Assembly (NCBI GenBank): GCA_015231595.1 | Contig: JADGBH010000020.1 | Coordinates: 1 to 59,615, forward strand | DNA length: 59,615 bases | Direction: 5' to 3' | Origin: Desulfobacterales bacterium | Lineage (GTDB): Bacteria > Desulfobacterota > Desulfobacteria > Desulfobacterales > JADGBH01 | Shown: positions 17,728 through 27,374 of the stretch, one piece after another | How positions within the stretch are numbered: position 1 is the stretch's first letter | How the letters are laid out: each line of letters starts with the position of its first letter | Program-made: the position numbers and the translations under genes | Notes under the pieces: generated by a model | Database searches by the model: none | Told to the model about the DNA's origin: nothing | The model's input: only the letters and a program-made list of their open reading frames with translations

Positions 17728-18777
17728 ATGTATAATTTTTTATTTATTTTTGGGCTTGGAATATTTTTATTTTTTATCTTGAAATGGGGATTTACAAGCC
17801 TTACCCAAGAACAATGGCAAATTTTTGCGTCAATTCCTATCACTAAAAATGAGGATGGAACTTGGCAAGGTATAAATTTAACTTATTACGGTTTTTTTAA
17901 TGCCTGCGCCTATTCATTTGGAATTATAATAATATCTATTCTTTTGGGCTCTATAAATATTCAGTTAAGTTTTATAGTTTTATTATCGGCTATAATTTTG
18001 TTAATTTGCGTTCCCGCTTCAAAAATTATAGCTCAGATAGTTGAAAATAAACCGAATACTTTCACAGTAGGCGGTGCATCTTTTTTTGGCATTGTAGTTA
18101 TACCTTGGATTATTTTTATTTTTAATATTGTTTTAAACAGGTTCAATTTTAGTCAAATACCCGTTATTTCCTTTCTTTCGGCTGTATCAATCGGTTATGC
18201 TTTAGGAGAAGGTATAGGAAGACTTGCTTGCATAAGTTTCGGATGTTGCTATGGAAAACCTTTAAATGAAGCGCATCCGTTTTTTCAAAAGCTTTTTAAA
18301 AATCTAAATTTTGTTTTTTATGGAAAAACTAAAAAAATAGCGTATTCGTCAAATTTAGATTGCCAGCCTGTAATACCTATTCAAGCTATTGTATCTATAA
18401 TTTTTGTTTTTATCGGAACAATTGGCGCTTATTTATTTCTTGAAGGCTTTTTTACATTATCTTTTTTTTTAACACTCTGTGTAACTCAAATAACAAGGAT
18501 TTTTTCCGAATTTTTAAGGTCGGATTTCAGAGGAGAAATGAAATTTTCCGCATATCAAATAATGGCACTTATTTCTTTAGCATATTCATTTTTAATTGTT
18601 TTGATATTTAAGGCTCAAAGCATATATCCGAATATTATTAACGGAATTAACATTTTATGGAGTCCATCAGTAATTTTATCTATTGTAATCTTATGGAATA
18701 TTATTTTTGTTTATACAGGCAAAAGTATGGTAACAGGCTCAAAGATATCAATTTATGTCCATGAGGATAGAATTTAA
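17728..18777 (+). CDS. Lgt-like membrane protein (prolipoprotein diacylglyceryl transferase family)
   Basis: 349 residues with about eight membrane helices. The central signature GEGIGRLACISFGCCYGKP (about 160-178) matches the Lgt-family GR-x-G-x(4)-GCCYGKP pattern of Lgt paralogues rather than the classic GRxGNFxNxE form. True Lgt moves a diacylglyceryl group from phosphatidylglycerol to lipoprotein cysteines. The cysteine-rich signature and the PSD-like neighbour suggest a lipid-related but possibly different acceptor. AAAGGA precedes the ATG. Confidence 0.7.
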   Translation: MYNFLFIFGLGIFLFFILKWGFTSLTQEQWQIFASIPITKNEDGTWQGINLTYYGFFNACAYSFGIIIISILLGSINIQLSFIVLLSAIILLICVPASKIIAQIVENKPNTFTVGGASFFGIVVIPWIIFIFNIVLNRFNFSQIPVISFLSAVSIGYALGEGIGRLACISFGCCYGKPLNEAHPFFQKLFKNLNFVFYGKTKKIAYSSNLDCQPVIPIQAIVSIIFVFIGTIGAYLFLEGFFTLSFFLTLCVTQITRIFSEFLRSDFRGEMKFSAYQIMALISLAYSFLIVLIFKAQSIYPNIINGINILWSPSVILSIVILWNIIFVYTGKSMVTGSKISIYVHEDRI

Positions 18778-19045
18778 CAGCCTACTAAAAAAACTTATAT
18801 TTTATTTTCATAAACAAGTTTCATTTTTTTGCCTTCTTACTATTAATTTAACGGTAATTGATTTTATCAAGTGACTTAGAGCTAACTATTAATATAGAAA
18901 AATTTCTATATTGAGCCTGTTTTAAGTAATCTTTTTAAGATAGTAATTTTTATAAACTACATCTTTGTAAAATGAAGCTTTTGAAACCTCGTTAGGCATA
19001 CCTTTTTAAGACATGTGGCTACTTTTTACACATACCCGAAAACTA

Positions 19046-19235
19046 CAGTATTTAAGAAAAGATTGCGGATTTATCGTCATTCCGGGAAAAGTCAGAAAAT
19101 CGTTTAGATTTTCTGACTTTAACCCGGAATCCAGAAAATAAAAAGTTAAGACTGGATTCCGGATTAAAATTGAAAAATATTCATTTTTCAATTTTCTCCG
19201 GAATGACGTTCTACGACGTTTATTTTTCCTCAAGT
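19046..19235. mobile_element. MITE family 1, copy lacking one end, inverted
   Basis: CAGTATTTAAGAAAAG starts at 19046 after TA. The interior is the reverse of the 12979 copy, with both hairpins (CCGGGAAAAGTCAGAAAATC and its partner; ATTGAAAAATATTC and its partner) and the AATGACGTTCTACGACGTTTA end. The other terminal repeat is missing; sequence changes near 19230. It lies in a 733-bp gap between the Lgt-like and Rpn genes, whose first 265 bases (18778-19043) hold nothing that I recognise. Confidence 0.7.
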
Positions 19236-19274
19236 CAACAGCATCATATTTACAGATGTATTGTCCAAAACTCA

Positions 19275-19433
19275 TTACCTCACCTGTATGGAAATCCTGA
19301 ACAGAATATCCTTTGCGTTTAACTGAGCGTCCTCTAAACTTTTGTCAGACCAGCCGAAACGTTTTATTGTAAATCTACGTTTTTTATCTCTATATTGTAA
19401 TCGAGCCTCAGCCTAAAATTCTGGAACAATCAT
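19275..19433 (-). pseudogene. remnant of a small conserved protein, nonsense-interrupted
   Basis: Read on the minus strand from ATG 19433: MIVPEF, then TAG, then AEARLQYRDKKRRFTIKRFG and WSDKSLEDAQLNAKD before the frame fails. The pattern IPEFWAE…RFGWSD…EAQ…A is that of the N terminus of a conserved uncharacterised protein, with TAG where Trp is expected. A +1 frame stays open beyond (GYSVQDFHTGEVMSFGQYIC), suggesting a further frameshift. This is a decayed gene next to a truncated MITE. Confidence 0.4.
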
Positions 19434-19510
19434 TTTTTTTACCCTTAACCGTGATTTAGAATATCTCTTTTTCAGCTTAATGAGGGAATAAATTTATCTA
19501 TGTTGATTTT

Positions 19511-20518
19511 TTAATCTTCAATATTAACACCTATTTTTTTAAGTTTTTCTCTTAGTTTTTTTTCTCTCTCAAAGGCGGATTCTAAATTCAAAAGAGCCGC
19601 TTCTTTTTGCCGTCTTTCCTCTTCTTTTTCCCGCATAGCCTCTTCTTTTTCCAGCATAGCCTCTTCTTTTTCCCGCATAGCCTCTTCTTTTTCCCGCATA
19701 GCCGCTTCTTTTTCCTGCATAGCCGCTTCTTTTTCCTGCATAGCCGCTTCTTTTTCCTGCATAGCCGCTTTTTTTTCCTGCATAGCCGCTTCTTTTTCCT
19801 GCATAGCTTCTTCTAATTCGCTTTTTATAGTTTGTTGCTCCCTGATATAATTTAACCTGCTCTGATATAAATGATATTCTCTTTCTTTTTCCGAAAACAT
19901 TCTTAATGTATTCATAGCTTGCCTCATCTCTTGAGTGTTCATAAAATCAGGAAGTTGCTCATCATCGAGTTCCTTCCCATCTCTAAAAAATAATGCCCAT
20001 CGCTCAAGATCATTTTTAACATCTCGGTTGATAAATTTTTCTAACTCTAATACATGTATTGAGAAATCGTCAATTAAACGAATTTTATTAGTAGCGTCAT
20101 AAGCTTGAAAATGGTGATGGAATACATTTGAGTTATTAAAAACTGTTTCACAAACTACCCATATAGAAATAACGGGCTTAAGTTCTTTATAATTATGCCC
20201 TTGCTTCAATTGTGAAGTGTATATGTCGCTCCAGCAATAAAGCATCCTGCTTTTTAAACTCGAAAATGGTACAACCTGTATTTCTATTTGAAATGTCATT
20301 TTCTGTTCATCTTTAGCCTTAATATCAACGATTGATAATTTATCAGATAAAAACTCCTTTTCACTGTAAGGATTAAGTATTTCAACTGCAATTATTCTTT
20401 CATTTTTTGGAGGTTCAATAACAGCATTCAAAAAATTTATTAGAAGATTTTTGTTCTCTTCTGAGCCAAGAATAGCTTTAAAAACGCAATCTACTGTAGG
20501 ATCAATTTTGTGCTTCAT
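19511..20518 (-). CDS. Rpn / PD-(D/E)XK nuclease family transposase-like protein
   Basis: 335 residues. Residues 1-230 match the recombination-promoting-nuclease family: MKHKIDPTVDCVFKAILGSE, LNPYSEKEFLSDKLSIVDIK, the nuclease core with D65 and IEIQ (E79, Q81), SRMLYCWSDIYTSQLKQG, and a ERWALFF segment. Residues 238-300 are nine heptads AMxEKEx (AMQEKEA, AMREKEE and similar), a long charged coiled coil encoded by a 21-bp minisatellite, followed by a basic C-terminal helix. Such proteins act as DNA endonucleases in RecA-independent recombination. No ribosome site stands out. It is a single gene with repeats on both sides. Confidence 0.85.
   Translation of the reverse strand: MKHKIDPTVDCVFKAILGSEENKNLLINFLNAVIEPPKNERIIAVEILNPYSEKEFLSDKLSIVDIKAKDEQKMTFQIEIQVVPFSSLKSRMLYCWSDIYTSQLKQGHNYKELKPVISIWVVCETVFNNSNVFHHHFQAYDATNKIRLIDDFSIHVLELEKFINRDVKNDLERWALFFRDGKELDDEQLPDFMNTQEMRQAMNTLRMFSEKEREYHLYQSRLNYIREQQTIKSELEEAMQEKEAAMQEKKAAMQEKEAAMQEKEAAMQEKEAAMREKEEAMREKEEAMLEKEEAMREKEEERRQKEAALLNLESAFEREKKLREKLKKIGVNIED
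19619..19807 (-). repeat. 21-bp coding minisatellite, nine units
   Basis: Nine consecutive 21-bp units encode AMQEKEA-type heptads in the Rpn-type gene. Units 1-5 (AMQEKEA/AMQEKKA) and 6-9 (AMREKEE/AMLEKEE) form two subtypes, so the array grew in at least two steps. A 21-bp period adds or removes exactly one coiled-coil heptad and never changes the frame. The antisense strand is also open here, which is a by-product of the repeat. Confidence 0.9.
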
Positions 20519-20565
20519 GTAGTAAATATCCTTTAATCTGTTTATAAGTTTAAGTCATTAATTAA

Positions 20566-20649
20566 TTGACATATCATTACTATTTTTAGATGCTTAAATT
20601 TATCTAAGGCTTAATTTTTAGCCTTAGACAACAGAATTATATGTCATTT
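20566..20649. repeat. inverted-repeat element, relative of 191-274
   Basis: TTGACATATCATTAC (from 20566) and TATATGTCATTTT (to about 20650) enclose the stem TCTAAGGCT … AGCCTTAGA. It lies in the 419-bp gap between the Rpn gene and the gene at 20938. The rest of the gap (20650-20937) is AT-rich with no gene seen; a promoter for 20938 is likely there but not distinct. Confidence 0.55.
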
Positions 20650-20937
20650 TTTAATCAATTATTGATTATTTATTTAGCAAAATAAACATCCAAGTCATAG
20701 ATTTTGAAAATAAGACATCTAATTTTTGAAAACCTTATAAAATGGGTTTTCTGAATATCCAATTTTTTTAAAGCTGTCAGTAGCTTGTTCTAAATGATAT
20801 ATAACTTAAAATTTTTTCAATATTTTATTTATCATAACTTGCAATATAATAACTTATACAATATCATCAATAAAAAAATTATAAAGGCATTTCAAAAAAA
20901 TAGTTTCAATAATTAGCTTAAAAAAGGAAGCATAATT

Positions 20938-23900
20938 ATGTCCCCTATTTTAGGATATACTCCAACAACTAAAATTTATGAAAGTATAAGCACGATTGTT
21001 TATCGAGCCTATAGAGACAAAGATAACAAATCAGTCATACTCAAGGTTTTAAAAGAAAATAATCCTTATCCTAATGAAGAGCTTAGATATAAAAATGAAT
21101 ATATGCTTACAAAAATTTTAAAAGTTGAAGGCGTTACTCGTCCTATTACAATTGAAAAAATTAATAGAGCATTAGTATTAATTTTTGAAGACTTTGGAGG
21201 AGAATCCCTCAAAACACTTCTTATAACAAGAAATTTTACATTAAGAGATCTTTTAAAAATAGCCTCAAATATCATCTCTGCAATAGATCAAATTCATTCT
21301 GAAAAAGTTATTCATAAAGATATTAATCCAGCAAATATAGTTCTAAACCCTGAAAATTTTGAAGTAAAGCTGATTGATTTTGGTATAGCTTTTATAGCAG
21401 CTCCTGACAAAATAATAAATGAAACTAAATTAAAGGATTCTGAAATTGAAGGGAATTTATCTTATATTTCTCCTGAACAAACTGGAAGAGCTAATTTACC
21501 TATAGATTTTAGAAGCGATTATTATTCTTTTGGTATAACTCTATACGAAATATTTACAAAAAGACTTCCTTTTGTTTCAAACGATCCAGTCGAACTGATT
21601 CATAGTCATGTTGCAAGAAATTTTAAGCCCCCCTATGAATTGGATTCAAGCATTCCGAAAATTATTTCAGATATAATAATGAAGCTTATAGCTAAATCTC
21701 CTGACGATAGGTATCAAAATTCAAAAGGAATAAAAGCTGATATTGAAAAATGCTTAAAAACGCTTGATTATAAAGGCTATATTGAAGAATTCCCTTTAGG
21801 AACACAAGATATACGAACTGAAATTATTTTTTCTGATAAATTATACGGAAGGGATTCTGAAATTAAATCCTTTACAGAAATACTTCAACACAATGGTGCT
21901 ATTGAAATTGAAGGCGAAAATAAGGCTAATAATACAGGATTTGATGCGATACTTAATCTAATCACTGGATATCAAGGAATAGGTAAAACAGCGTTCCTGG
22001 ATTATTTTTTTAAGTCTGATATAAAAAAAAAGGGCTATTATGTTTACGGCAAATTTGATAAATTTGAACAAAATACTCCTTATAGGGGTTTAATAAGAGC
22101 TATCAAAGATTTACTTAAACAAATTTTAGGAAGTAAAAAAGAAGAAATTAATAATTGGGCGGAAAAAATTATTGAAGCAGTTGGTTCTTATGGGCAAATT
22201 TTAATTGATGTAGTTCCTGAATTAAAGCTTATCATCGGAAAACAGCCAGAACTTACGGAGGTTCTTAATTTAGAACAGGGACAAAACCGATTTAATATTG
22301 TCGTATCGAATTTCTTTAAAATTTTTTGCCAAAATGAAAAATCTCTAGTATTATTTTTAGACGATATTCATTTTGCAGATAATGCATCTATAAGGCTTAT
22401 AGAAAGTCTTATGTCTTCTAAAAATAGAAATCTTATTATAAATCTCGTTTATCGCGATAATGAACTTGATTCATCACATCCCTTAAAATCAGTTATAAAG
22501 GAAATAAAGGAACAAAAGAATATAGTGAATCAAATTCATCTTATGCCCTTTTGTTTTGACGATGTTAATCATTTTATATCAGATATATTAGGACTACCCC
22601 ATCAAATATCAGAGTCCCTTGCTTCAGCTATTTACGCTAAAACTCAGGGGAATCCTTTTTTTATAAAGGAATATGTAAAATTAATTTTTTCGAAACAATA
22701 TCTATATTTTGATTTAAAAAATATGGCTTTTAAATGGGAGCTTGATAAAATACGAGCTTTAGATATTTCTGATAATGTTTTCGATTTTATGCTTCAAAAG
22801 ATCAATGATCTTTGCCCTCAAACTAAGGAAATATTAAGTTTTGCAGCTTGTATCGGCAATAGATTTGAAATAGATATTCTTGCATCGATTTATGGAAAAC
22901 CAATGGAAGAAATTTCAATTTATTTAAAAGAAGCTATCTCAGAGGGGTTAATCCTTGAATTTGGCGAAACTAACCTTGAAAGCAGTGATGATGAATATGA
23001 TGAATCATTATTGAAAATGTTATACGTTAATCCTAAATCAGAGGATATACACCATTATCGATTTGCATATACAGGTATTCAACAAGCTGCGTATTCTCTT
23101 GTTCCTGAACAAAAGAAAAAAGAGCTTCATAGATTTATCGGATTGCTTATTTACGAAAAAACGCCATCTCGATGGCAAAATGATATGATTTTTGATGTTG
23201 TATATCATATTAATTTAGGTAAAGATTTGATTGACAGGGAAACATTCACTACTTTTTCAGAAGTAGACCAGTTTGCAGCTTTAAATTTAAAAGCAGGAAA
23301 ACGAGCAATATCATCAACGGCATTTAAAGAAGCTTTAAATTATTTTTTAACTGGTTTAGGGATTTTAAATCAAAATGACTGGAGTAAGCAATATGAATTA
23401 ATGAGCGAGCTTTATATCGAAGGAGCAAAAGCAGCATGCGTTACAGGCGATTTTAAATTGATGAATGAATTAATTCAAAATGTGCTTTTGAATTCCACAA
23501 ATGTTCTTGATGAGGCAAAAGTTTATGAGGTTAAAATACAAGGGTTAATAGCTCAAAACAAACTTCTTGACGCTGTTCATGCCGCCCTTGAAATTCTTAA
23601 AAAATTACGAATTAAATTCCCGTCCAACCCTACAAAACTTGATATTCTTGTCGGTTATATAAAGACAAAGATATTCTTAAGAAATAAAAGCTTTGATGAA
23701 ATTCTTTATCGCCATAGAATGTATGAAAATGAAAAACTCGCTGCTATGAGAATCATTGTAAGTGTTTTTTCAGCTGCTTATATTACCCTTCCGAAACTTT
23801 ATCCTTTACTTATTTTTAAAGGCGTAACAATTTCAATCAAAGAAGGAAATTGCCCTGAGTCAATCTATGCTTATGCATGCTATGGAGGTTTTTTATGCGG

Positions 23901-25506
23901 AGTTATAGGCGATGTAAAATCTGGCTATGAATTCGGAGAGCTCTCCCTTAAATTGATTGCGCATCTTAAGGCTAATGAAATCAAGGCAAAAATATATACA
24001 ATAGTTTATAATTTTATCAAACACTGGAAGGAAAATATCGGGTTGTCTTTAGGACATCTCCTTGAAGGTTATAAAATTGGACTCAAAACTGGAGATTTTG
24101 AATATGCCTCATACAATGCTTTTGGGCATTCTTGCTGCTCATTGTTTACTGGACAAGAAATTAGTAAATGCGAAGAAGATATAAAAAATTTTTGCGGGAT
24201 AATATCTCAATTTAAGCATACAACTGCTTTAAATTATATTCAAGCCATTCATCAAGCAATATTAAACTTCGCAGGAAAATCCAAGGAGCCTTGTCGTCTA
24301 ATGGGAGAAGTATATAATGAAGACAAGATGCTTCCTATTCATAAACAGGCAAATGATAGATTTGCAATATTTATGATATATCTGAATAGACTGATTATGA
24401 ACTATATTCTTGAAAAATATCAGCAAGCCCATCATTGTGCTCAACTTGCTGAAACATACATTGATGGCGCTTTAGCGTCTATAGGTTATGTTTTATTTTA
24501 TTTCTATGATTCTCTTGTAAAATTAGCCTTATATAATGATCTCAGCAAAAGTGAACAAAAAATCATTCTTAAAAAAGTGAAATCAAATCAAAAAAAACTT
24601 AAAAAATGGGCAAAATTTTCTCCTTCAAATTATGATCAAAAAGTTCACCTTATTGAAGCTGAATTTATGAGAGTTACTAATAGATTTAATGAAGGAATTA
24701 ATTTCTATGACAAAGCTATAGAACTCGCAAAAAAGAATAACTACTTAAATGAAGAAGGACTAGCAAACGAACTTGCGGCAAAATTTTGTATATCTCAAAA
24801 AAAATACCGTGTTGCAAAGCTATATATGGAAGATGCTTATATCTGTTATCTAAAATGGGGCGCAAAAATTAAAATTAAACATTTAGAAGACAAATATCGG
24901 GAATATCTTGAGATATCTGAAAAATCAGCATTTTTATTACAAAACTTAAAAAAAATAGATGATGTACAATTATCAGAAGGGTTCGATTTGTTGTATGCAT
25001 TAAAAGCAGCTCAAGCTATTTCAAGTGAAATCAAGTTTGATAAGTTAAAAAATAAGCTGATAAAAATTGTTAATGAGGCATCTTGCTCTGAGCGAGGTTT
25101 TTTGCTCTTAAATGAAGGCAAAGATTTAACTATTCAAGCTTCTTCATCTACAAACAAAGATGAAGAAGGAATTGAGGGAGATATTTCTTTTGAACACTAT
25201 AAAAGCATAGCAACATCTATTATTTCGTATGTTGCAAGAACTCATGAAAGCGTAATGATTAATAATGCATCAGAAGAACATTATTTTGCTAATGACGAGC
25301 ATATTTTATCTAATAAACCTAAATCAATACTTTGCCTTCCTATCATAAATCATGGTAATTTTATTGGAATTTTGTATCTTGAAAATAATAAAATAGCCGG
25401 CGCCTTTACAAAAGAACATCTTCAACTCATACAAATTCTTGCCTCACAGGCAGCTATATCAATTGAAAATGCAAGACTATATAGCCAGCTTGAAGGTCAA
25501 AAATAA
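20938..25506 (+). CDS. Ser/Thr kinase - AAA ATPase - TPR-like - GAF multidomain protein
   Basis: 1522 residues. The kinase domain (about 10-270) has VILKVL, HKDINPAN (126-133), LIDFGIAF and SYISPEQTG. An AAA/STAND-type ATPase follows (about 300-570), with Walker A GYQGIGKTA (344-352) and Walker B LFLDDIHFADN (D475). A long helical TPR-like region spans about 600-1340. A GAF domain (about 1360-1515) ends in ASQAAISIENARLYSQLE. In many homologues a histidine kinase comes after the GAF domain; here the protein stops eight residues later. It would be a soluble sensor kinase. AAAGGAAG precedes the ATG. Confidence 0.88.
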   Translation: MSPILGYTPTTKIYESISTIVYRAYRDKDNKSVILKVLKENNPYPNEELRYKNEYMLTKILKVEGVTRPITIEKINRALVLIFEDFGGESLKTLLITRNFTLRDLLKIASNIISAIDQIHSEKVIHKDINPANIVLNPENFEVKLIDFGIAFIAAPDKIINETKLKDSEIEGNLSYISPEQTGRANLPIDFRSDYYSFGITLYEIFTKRLPFVSNDPVELIHSHVARNFKPPYELDSSIPKIISDIIMKLIAKSPDDRYQNSKGIKADIEKCLKTLDYKGYIEEFPLGTQDIRTEIIFSDKLYGRDSEIKSFTEILQHNGAIEIEGENKANNTGFDAILNLITGYQGIGKTAFLDYFFKSDIKKKGYYVYGKFDKFEQNTPYRGLIRAIKDLLKQILGSKKEEINNWAEKIIEAVGSYGQILIDVVPELKLIIGKQPELTEVLNLEQGQNRFNIVVSNFFKIFCQNEKSLVLFLDDIHFADNASIRLIESLMSSKNRNLIINLVYRDNELDSSHPLKSVIKEIKEQKNIVNQIHLMPFCFDDVNHFISDILGLPHQISESLASAIYAKTQGNPFFIKEYVKLIFSKQYLYFDLKNMAFKWELDKIRALDISDNVFDFMLQKINDLCPQTKEILSFAACIGNRFEIDILASIYGKPMEEISIYLKEAISEGLILEFGETNLESSDDEYDESLLKMLYVNPKSEDIHHYRFAYTGIQQAAYSLVPEQKKKELHRFIGLLIYEKTPSRWQNDMIFDVVYHINLGKDLIDRETFTTFSEVDQFAALNLKAGKRAISSTAFKEALNYFLTGLGILNQNDWSKQYELMSELYIEGAKAACVTGDFKLMNELIQNVLLNSTNVLDEAKVYEVKIQGLIAQNKLLDAVHAALEILKKLRIKFPSNPTKLDILVGYIKTKIFLRNKSFDEILYRHRMYENEKLAAMRIIVSVFSAAYITLPKLYPLLIFKGVTISIKEGNCPESIYAYACYGGFLCGVIGDVKSGYEFGELSLKLIAHLKANEIKAKIYTIVYNFIKHWKENIGLSLGHLLEGYKIGLKTGDFEYASYNAFGHSCCSLFTGQEISKCEEDIKNFCGIISQFKHTTALNYIQAIHQAILNFAGKSKEPCRLMGEVYNEDKMLPIHKQANDRFAIFMIYLNRLIMNYILEKYQQAHHCAQLAETYIDGALASIGYVLFYFYDSLVKLALYNDLSKSEQKIILKKVKSNQKKLKKWAKFSPSNYDQKVHLIEAEFMRVTNRFNEGINFYDKAIELAKKNNYLNEEGLANELAAKFCISQKKYRVAKLYMEDAYICYLKWGAKIKIKHLEDKYREYLEISEKSAFLLQNLKKIDDVQLSEGFDLLYALKAAQAISSEIKFDKLKNKLIKIVNEASCSERGFLLLNEGKDLTIQASSSTNKDEEGIEGDISFEHYKSIATSIISYVARTHESVMINNASEEHYFANDEHILSNKPKSILCLPIINHGNFIGILYLENNKIAGAFTKEHLQLIQILASQAAISIENARLYSQLEGQK

Positions 25507-25600
25507 AATAAGTGTTAAACCCAAAATTAATGACATCTGTCGGTAGGCTTCCTTATGGCTCTACGCGCAATCCAATTAAGTAATTGTCTAACTAAACAGA

Positions 25601-25645
25601 TTTATTAATTTTAAATTTATTAATTTTAAATTTATTAATTTTAAG
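25601..25645. repeat. 15-bp tandem repeat, three copies
   Basis: TTTATTAATTTTAAA occurs three times head to tail (25601, 25616, 25631; the last copy ends in G). It lies between the kinase/GAF gene and the TPR-methyltransferase gene, about 100 bp before the latter's start. Slippage here could change promoter spacing. No other feature is seen in the gap. Confidence 0.85.
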
Positions 25646-25748
25646 ATAATAAGTGAACAATCATAATAAATTATAGTTTTTTCAAATGAATTTAAGAATA
25701 TTTTTTATAAAGCTTTATGGTCAGTCGCTTAACAAAGGAGTTATTTTA

Positions 25749-27374
25749 ATGATACAAAAAGTTATGCCTATTCAGGATGCAATTTTTCTTGGATTGAAGC
25801 TCGCAAATGATGGAAATATAAAAAATGCAAAAAATATATTGAACAAGATAATTATAGATTTACCTGAAGATGCAAAATCCCTTCATTTATTGGGTAGTTT
25901 AGCGTTTAGGTTAAAAAAATACGAATTAGCGGCTGATTTTGTTTCAAAAGCTATCCAGTTAGATCCTTCAAACGAAGATTTTTATATAGATATGGGGTCG
26001 TTATTTAATATACTAAATAAATATGATGAAGCATTAAATATGTATCAAAAAGTTGTAAGCTTAAATCCTAATAGAATTGAAGCTCATAATAATATTGGAA
26101 TTATCTTTCGATTAAAAAGCGAGTACAATAAAGCAATTGAATCCTATAAATATGCTATTTCTATCGAGCCGAATTATGCTGCAGCCTATAACAATTTAGG
26201 AATAACTTATATAGAGATCGGAAAATTTAATGATGCTATCGAATCGTTTAAAATGGCAGCTTCCCTCAATCCCAATTTTTCAGAAGCTTACAGCAATCTT
26301 GGAGATGTGTACTCAAAGGAATTAAAATGGGATTTAGCATTGCAAGCTTATCAAAAATCAATAAAAATATCGCCTAATTCTTCTGAAATCCATAATTCAA
26401 TTGGCGTAACTTTAAAAAAATTAAATAAAATGAAAAAAGCTGAAAAGTCTTTAAAAAAAGCCATAGAACTTAATCCAAATTATGTTGATGCTTATGATAA
26501 TCTCGGAAATGTTTTACTTGTTTTAAAAAAAATAGATGAAGCTATATCATGTTATAACAAGGCTATAGAAATAAATCCAAATTCTTTAAGTAGCTATTAT
26601 AATCTCGCATTCGCGTTACGTGACACAGATCGAACAAATGAATCAATTGAAGCTTTTAAAAAAGTTGTTGAGTTAGACCCCAATAATTTTTCTGCTCAGC
26701 ATTTACTTGATGCCCTACAAGGAAACACAACTGAAATTGCTCCTAAACAATATGTAAAATCATTATTTGATATGTATTCAAAAAAATTTGATCAACATCT
26801 TTTAGAGATTTTAGAATATAGGACGCCTCAAATCATACTTAAAACTATTGAGCCTTTTATTGATAATGGAGGTCAAACTAACGCTTTGCCATTTCAAAAT
26901 ACGCTTGATTTAGGCTGTGGAACAGGGCTTTCAGGTTTAATATTCAAAGATTTAACTGAACGCCTAACAGGTATTGATATTTCTGGTAAGATGATTAATG
27001 AAGCAAAAAAAAAGAATGTGTATGATAAAATTTATGTAACAGATATAATAGAATATCTGAAATCAACGGATGAAAAATATGATTGTTTTATTGCATCAGA
27101 TGTATTTGTATACTTCGGAGATATGCTTCCTGTATTTAATTCAATAAGCCGTATAGCCTTAAAAGGAGCTTTTTTTATTTTTTCTATTGAATCAGCTCAA
27201 GTAGAAAAATATATTTTAAATTCTACAGGCCGCTATTCTCATTCTAAAGACTATATTATTTCCCTAGCAAAAGAACATAATTTTACACTAAAGACTGTCC
27301 ATTCTGCAGAACTTAGGAAGCAATCACAAAAAGCAGTTATTGGCGAAATTTTTGTATTTAATTATGAAGGATAA
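25749..27374 (+). CDS. TPR repeat protein fused to a SAM methyltransferase
   Basis: 541 residues from ATG 25749, chosen because CAAAGGAG lies just upstream; an upstream in-frame ATG at 25686 lacks a ribosome site. About ten tetratricopeptide repeats (residues 10-330), with the asparagine-rich consensus of O-GlcNAc-transferase-like TPRs (NPNxxEAxxNLG). A class I methyltransferase domain follows (about 360-540), with motif I LDLGCGTGLSGL, acidic GIDIS and FIASDVFVYFGD. The TPRs probably bind a protein substrate. The stop overlaps the next gene by 11 bp. Confidence 0.88.
   Translation: MIQKVMPIQDAIFLGLKLANDGNIKNAKNILNKIIIDLPEDAKSLHLLGSLAFRLKKYELAADFVSKAIQLDPSNEDFYIDMGSLFNILNKYDEALNMYQKVVSLNPNRIEAHNNIGIIFRLKSEYNKAIESYKYAISIEPNYAAAYNNLGITYIEIGKFNDAIESFKMAASLNPNFSEAYSNLGDVYSKELKWDLALQAYQKSIKISPNSSEIHNSIGVTLKKLNKMKKAEKSLKKAIELNPNYVDAYDNLGNVLLVLKKIDEAISCYNKAIEINPNSLSSYYNLAFALRDTDRTNESIEAFKKVVELDPNNFSAQHLLDALQGNTTEIAPKQYVKSLFDMYSKKFDQHLLEILEYRTPQIILKTIEPFIDNGGQTNALPFQNTLDLGCGTGLSGLIFKDLTERLTGIDISGKMINEAKKKNVYDKIYVTDIIEYLKSTDEKYDCFIASDVFVYFGDMLPVFNSISRIALKGAFFIFSIESAQVEKYILNSTGRYSHSKDYIISLAKEHNFTLKTVHSAELRKQSQKAVIGEIFVFNYEG

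Noticed and set aside
19607..19816. plus-strand frame of phenylalanine and serine repeats
   Set aside because: It is the antisense of the AMQEKEA heptad minisatellite and has no independent support.
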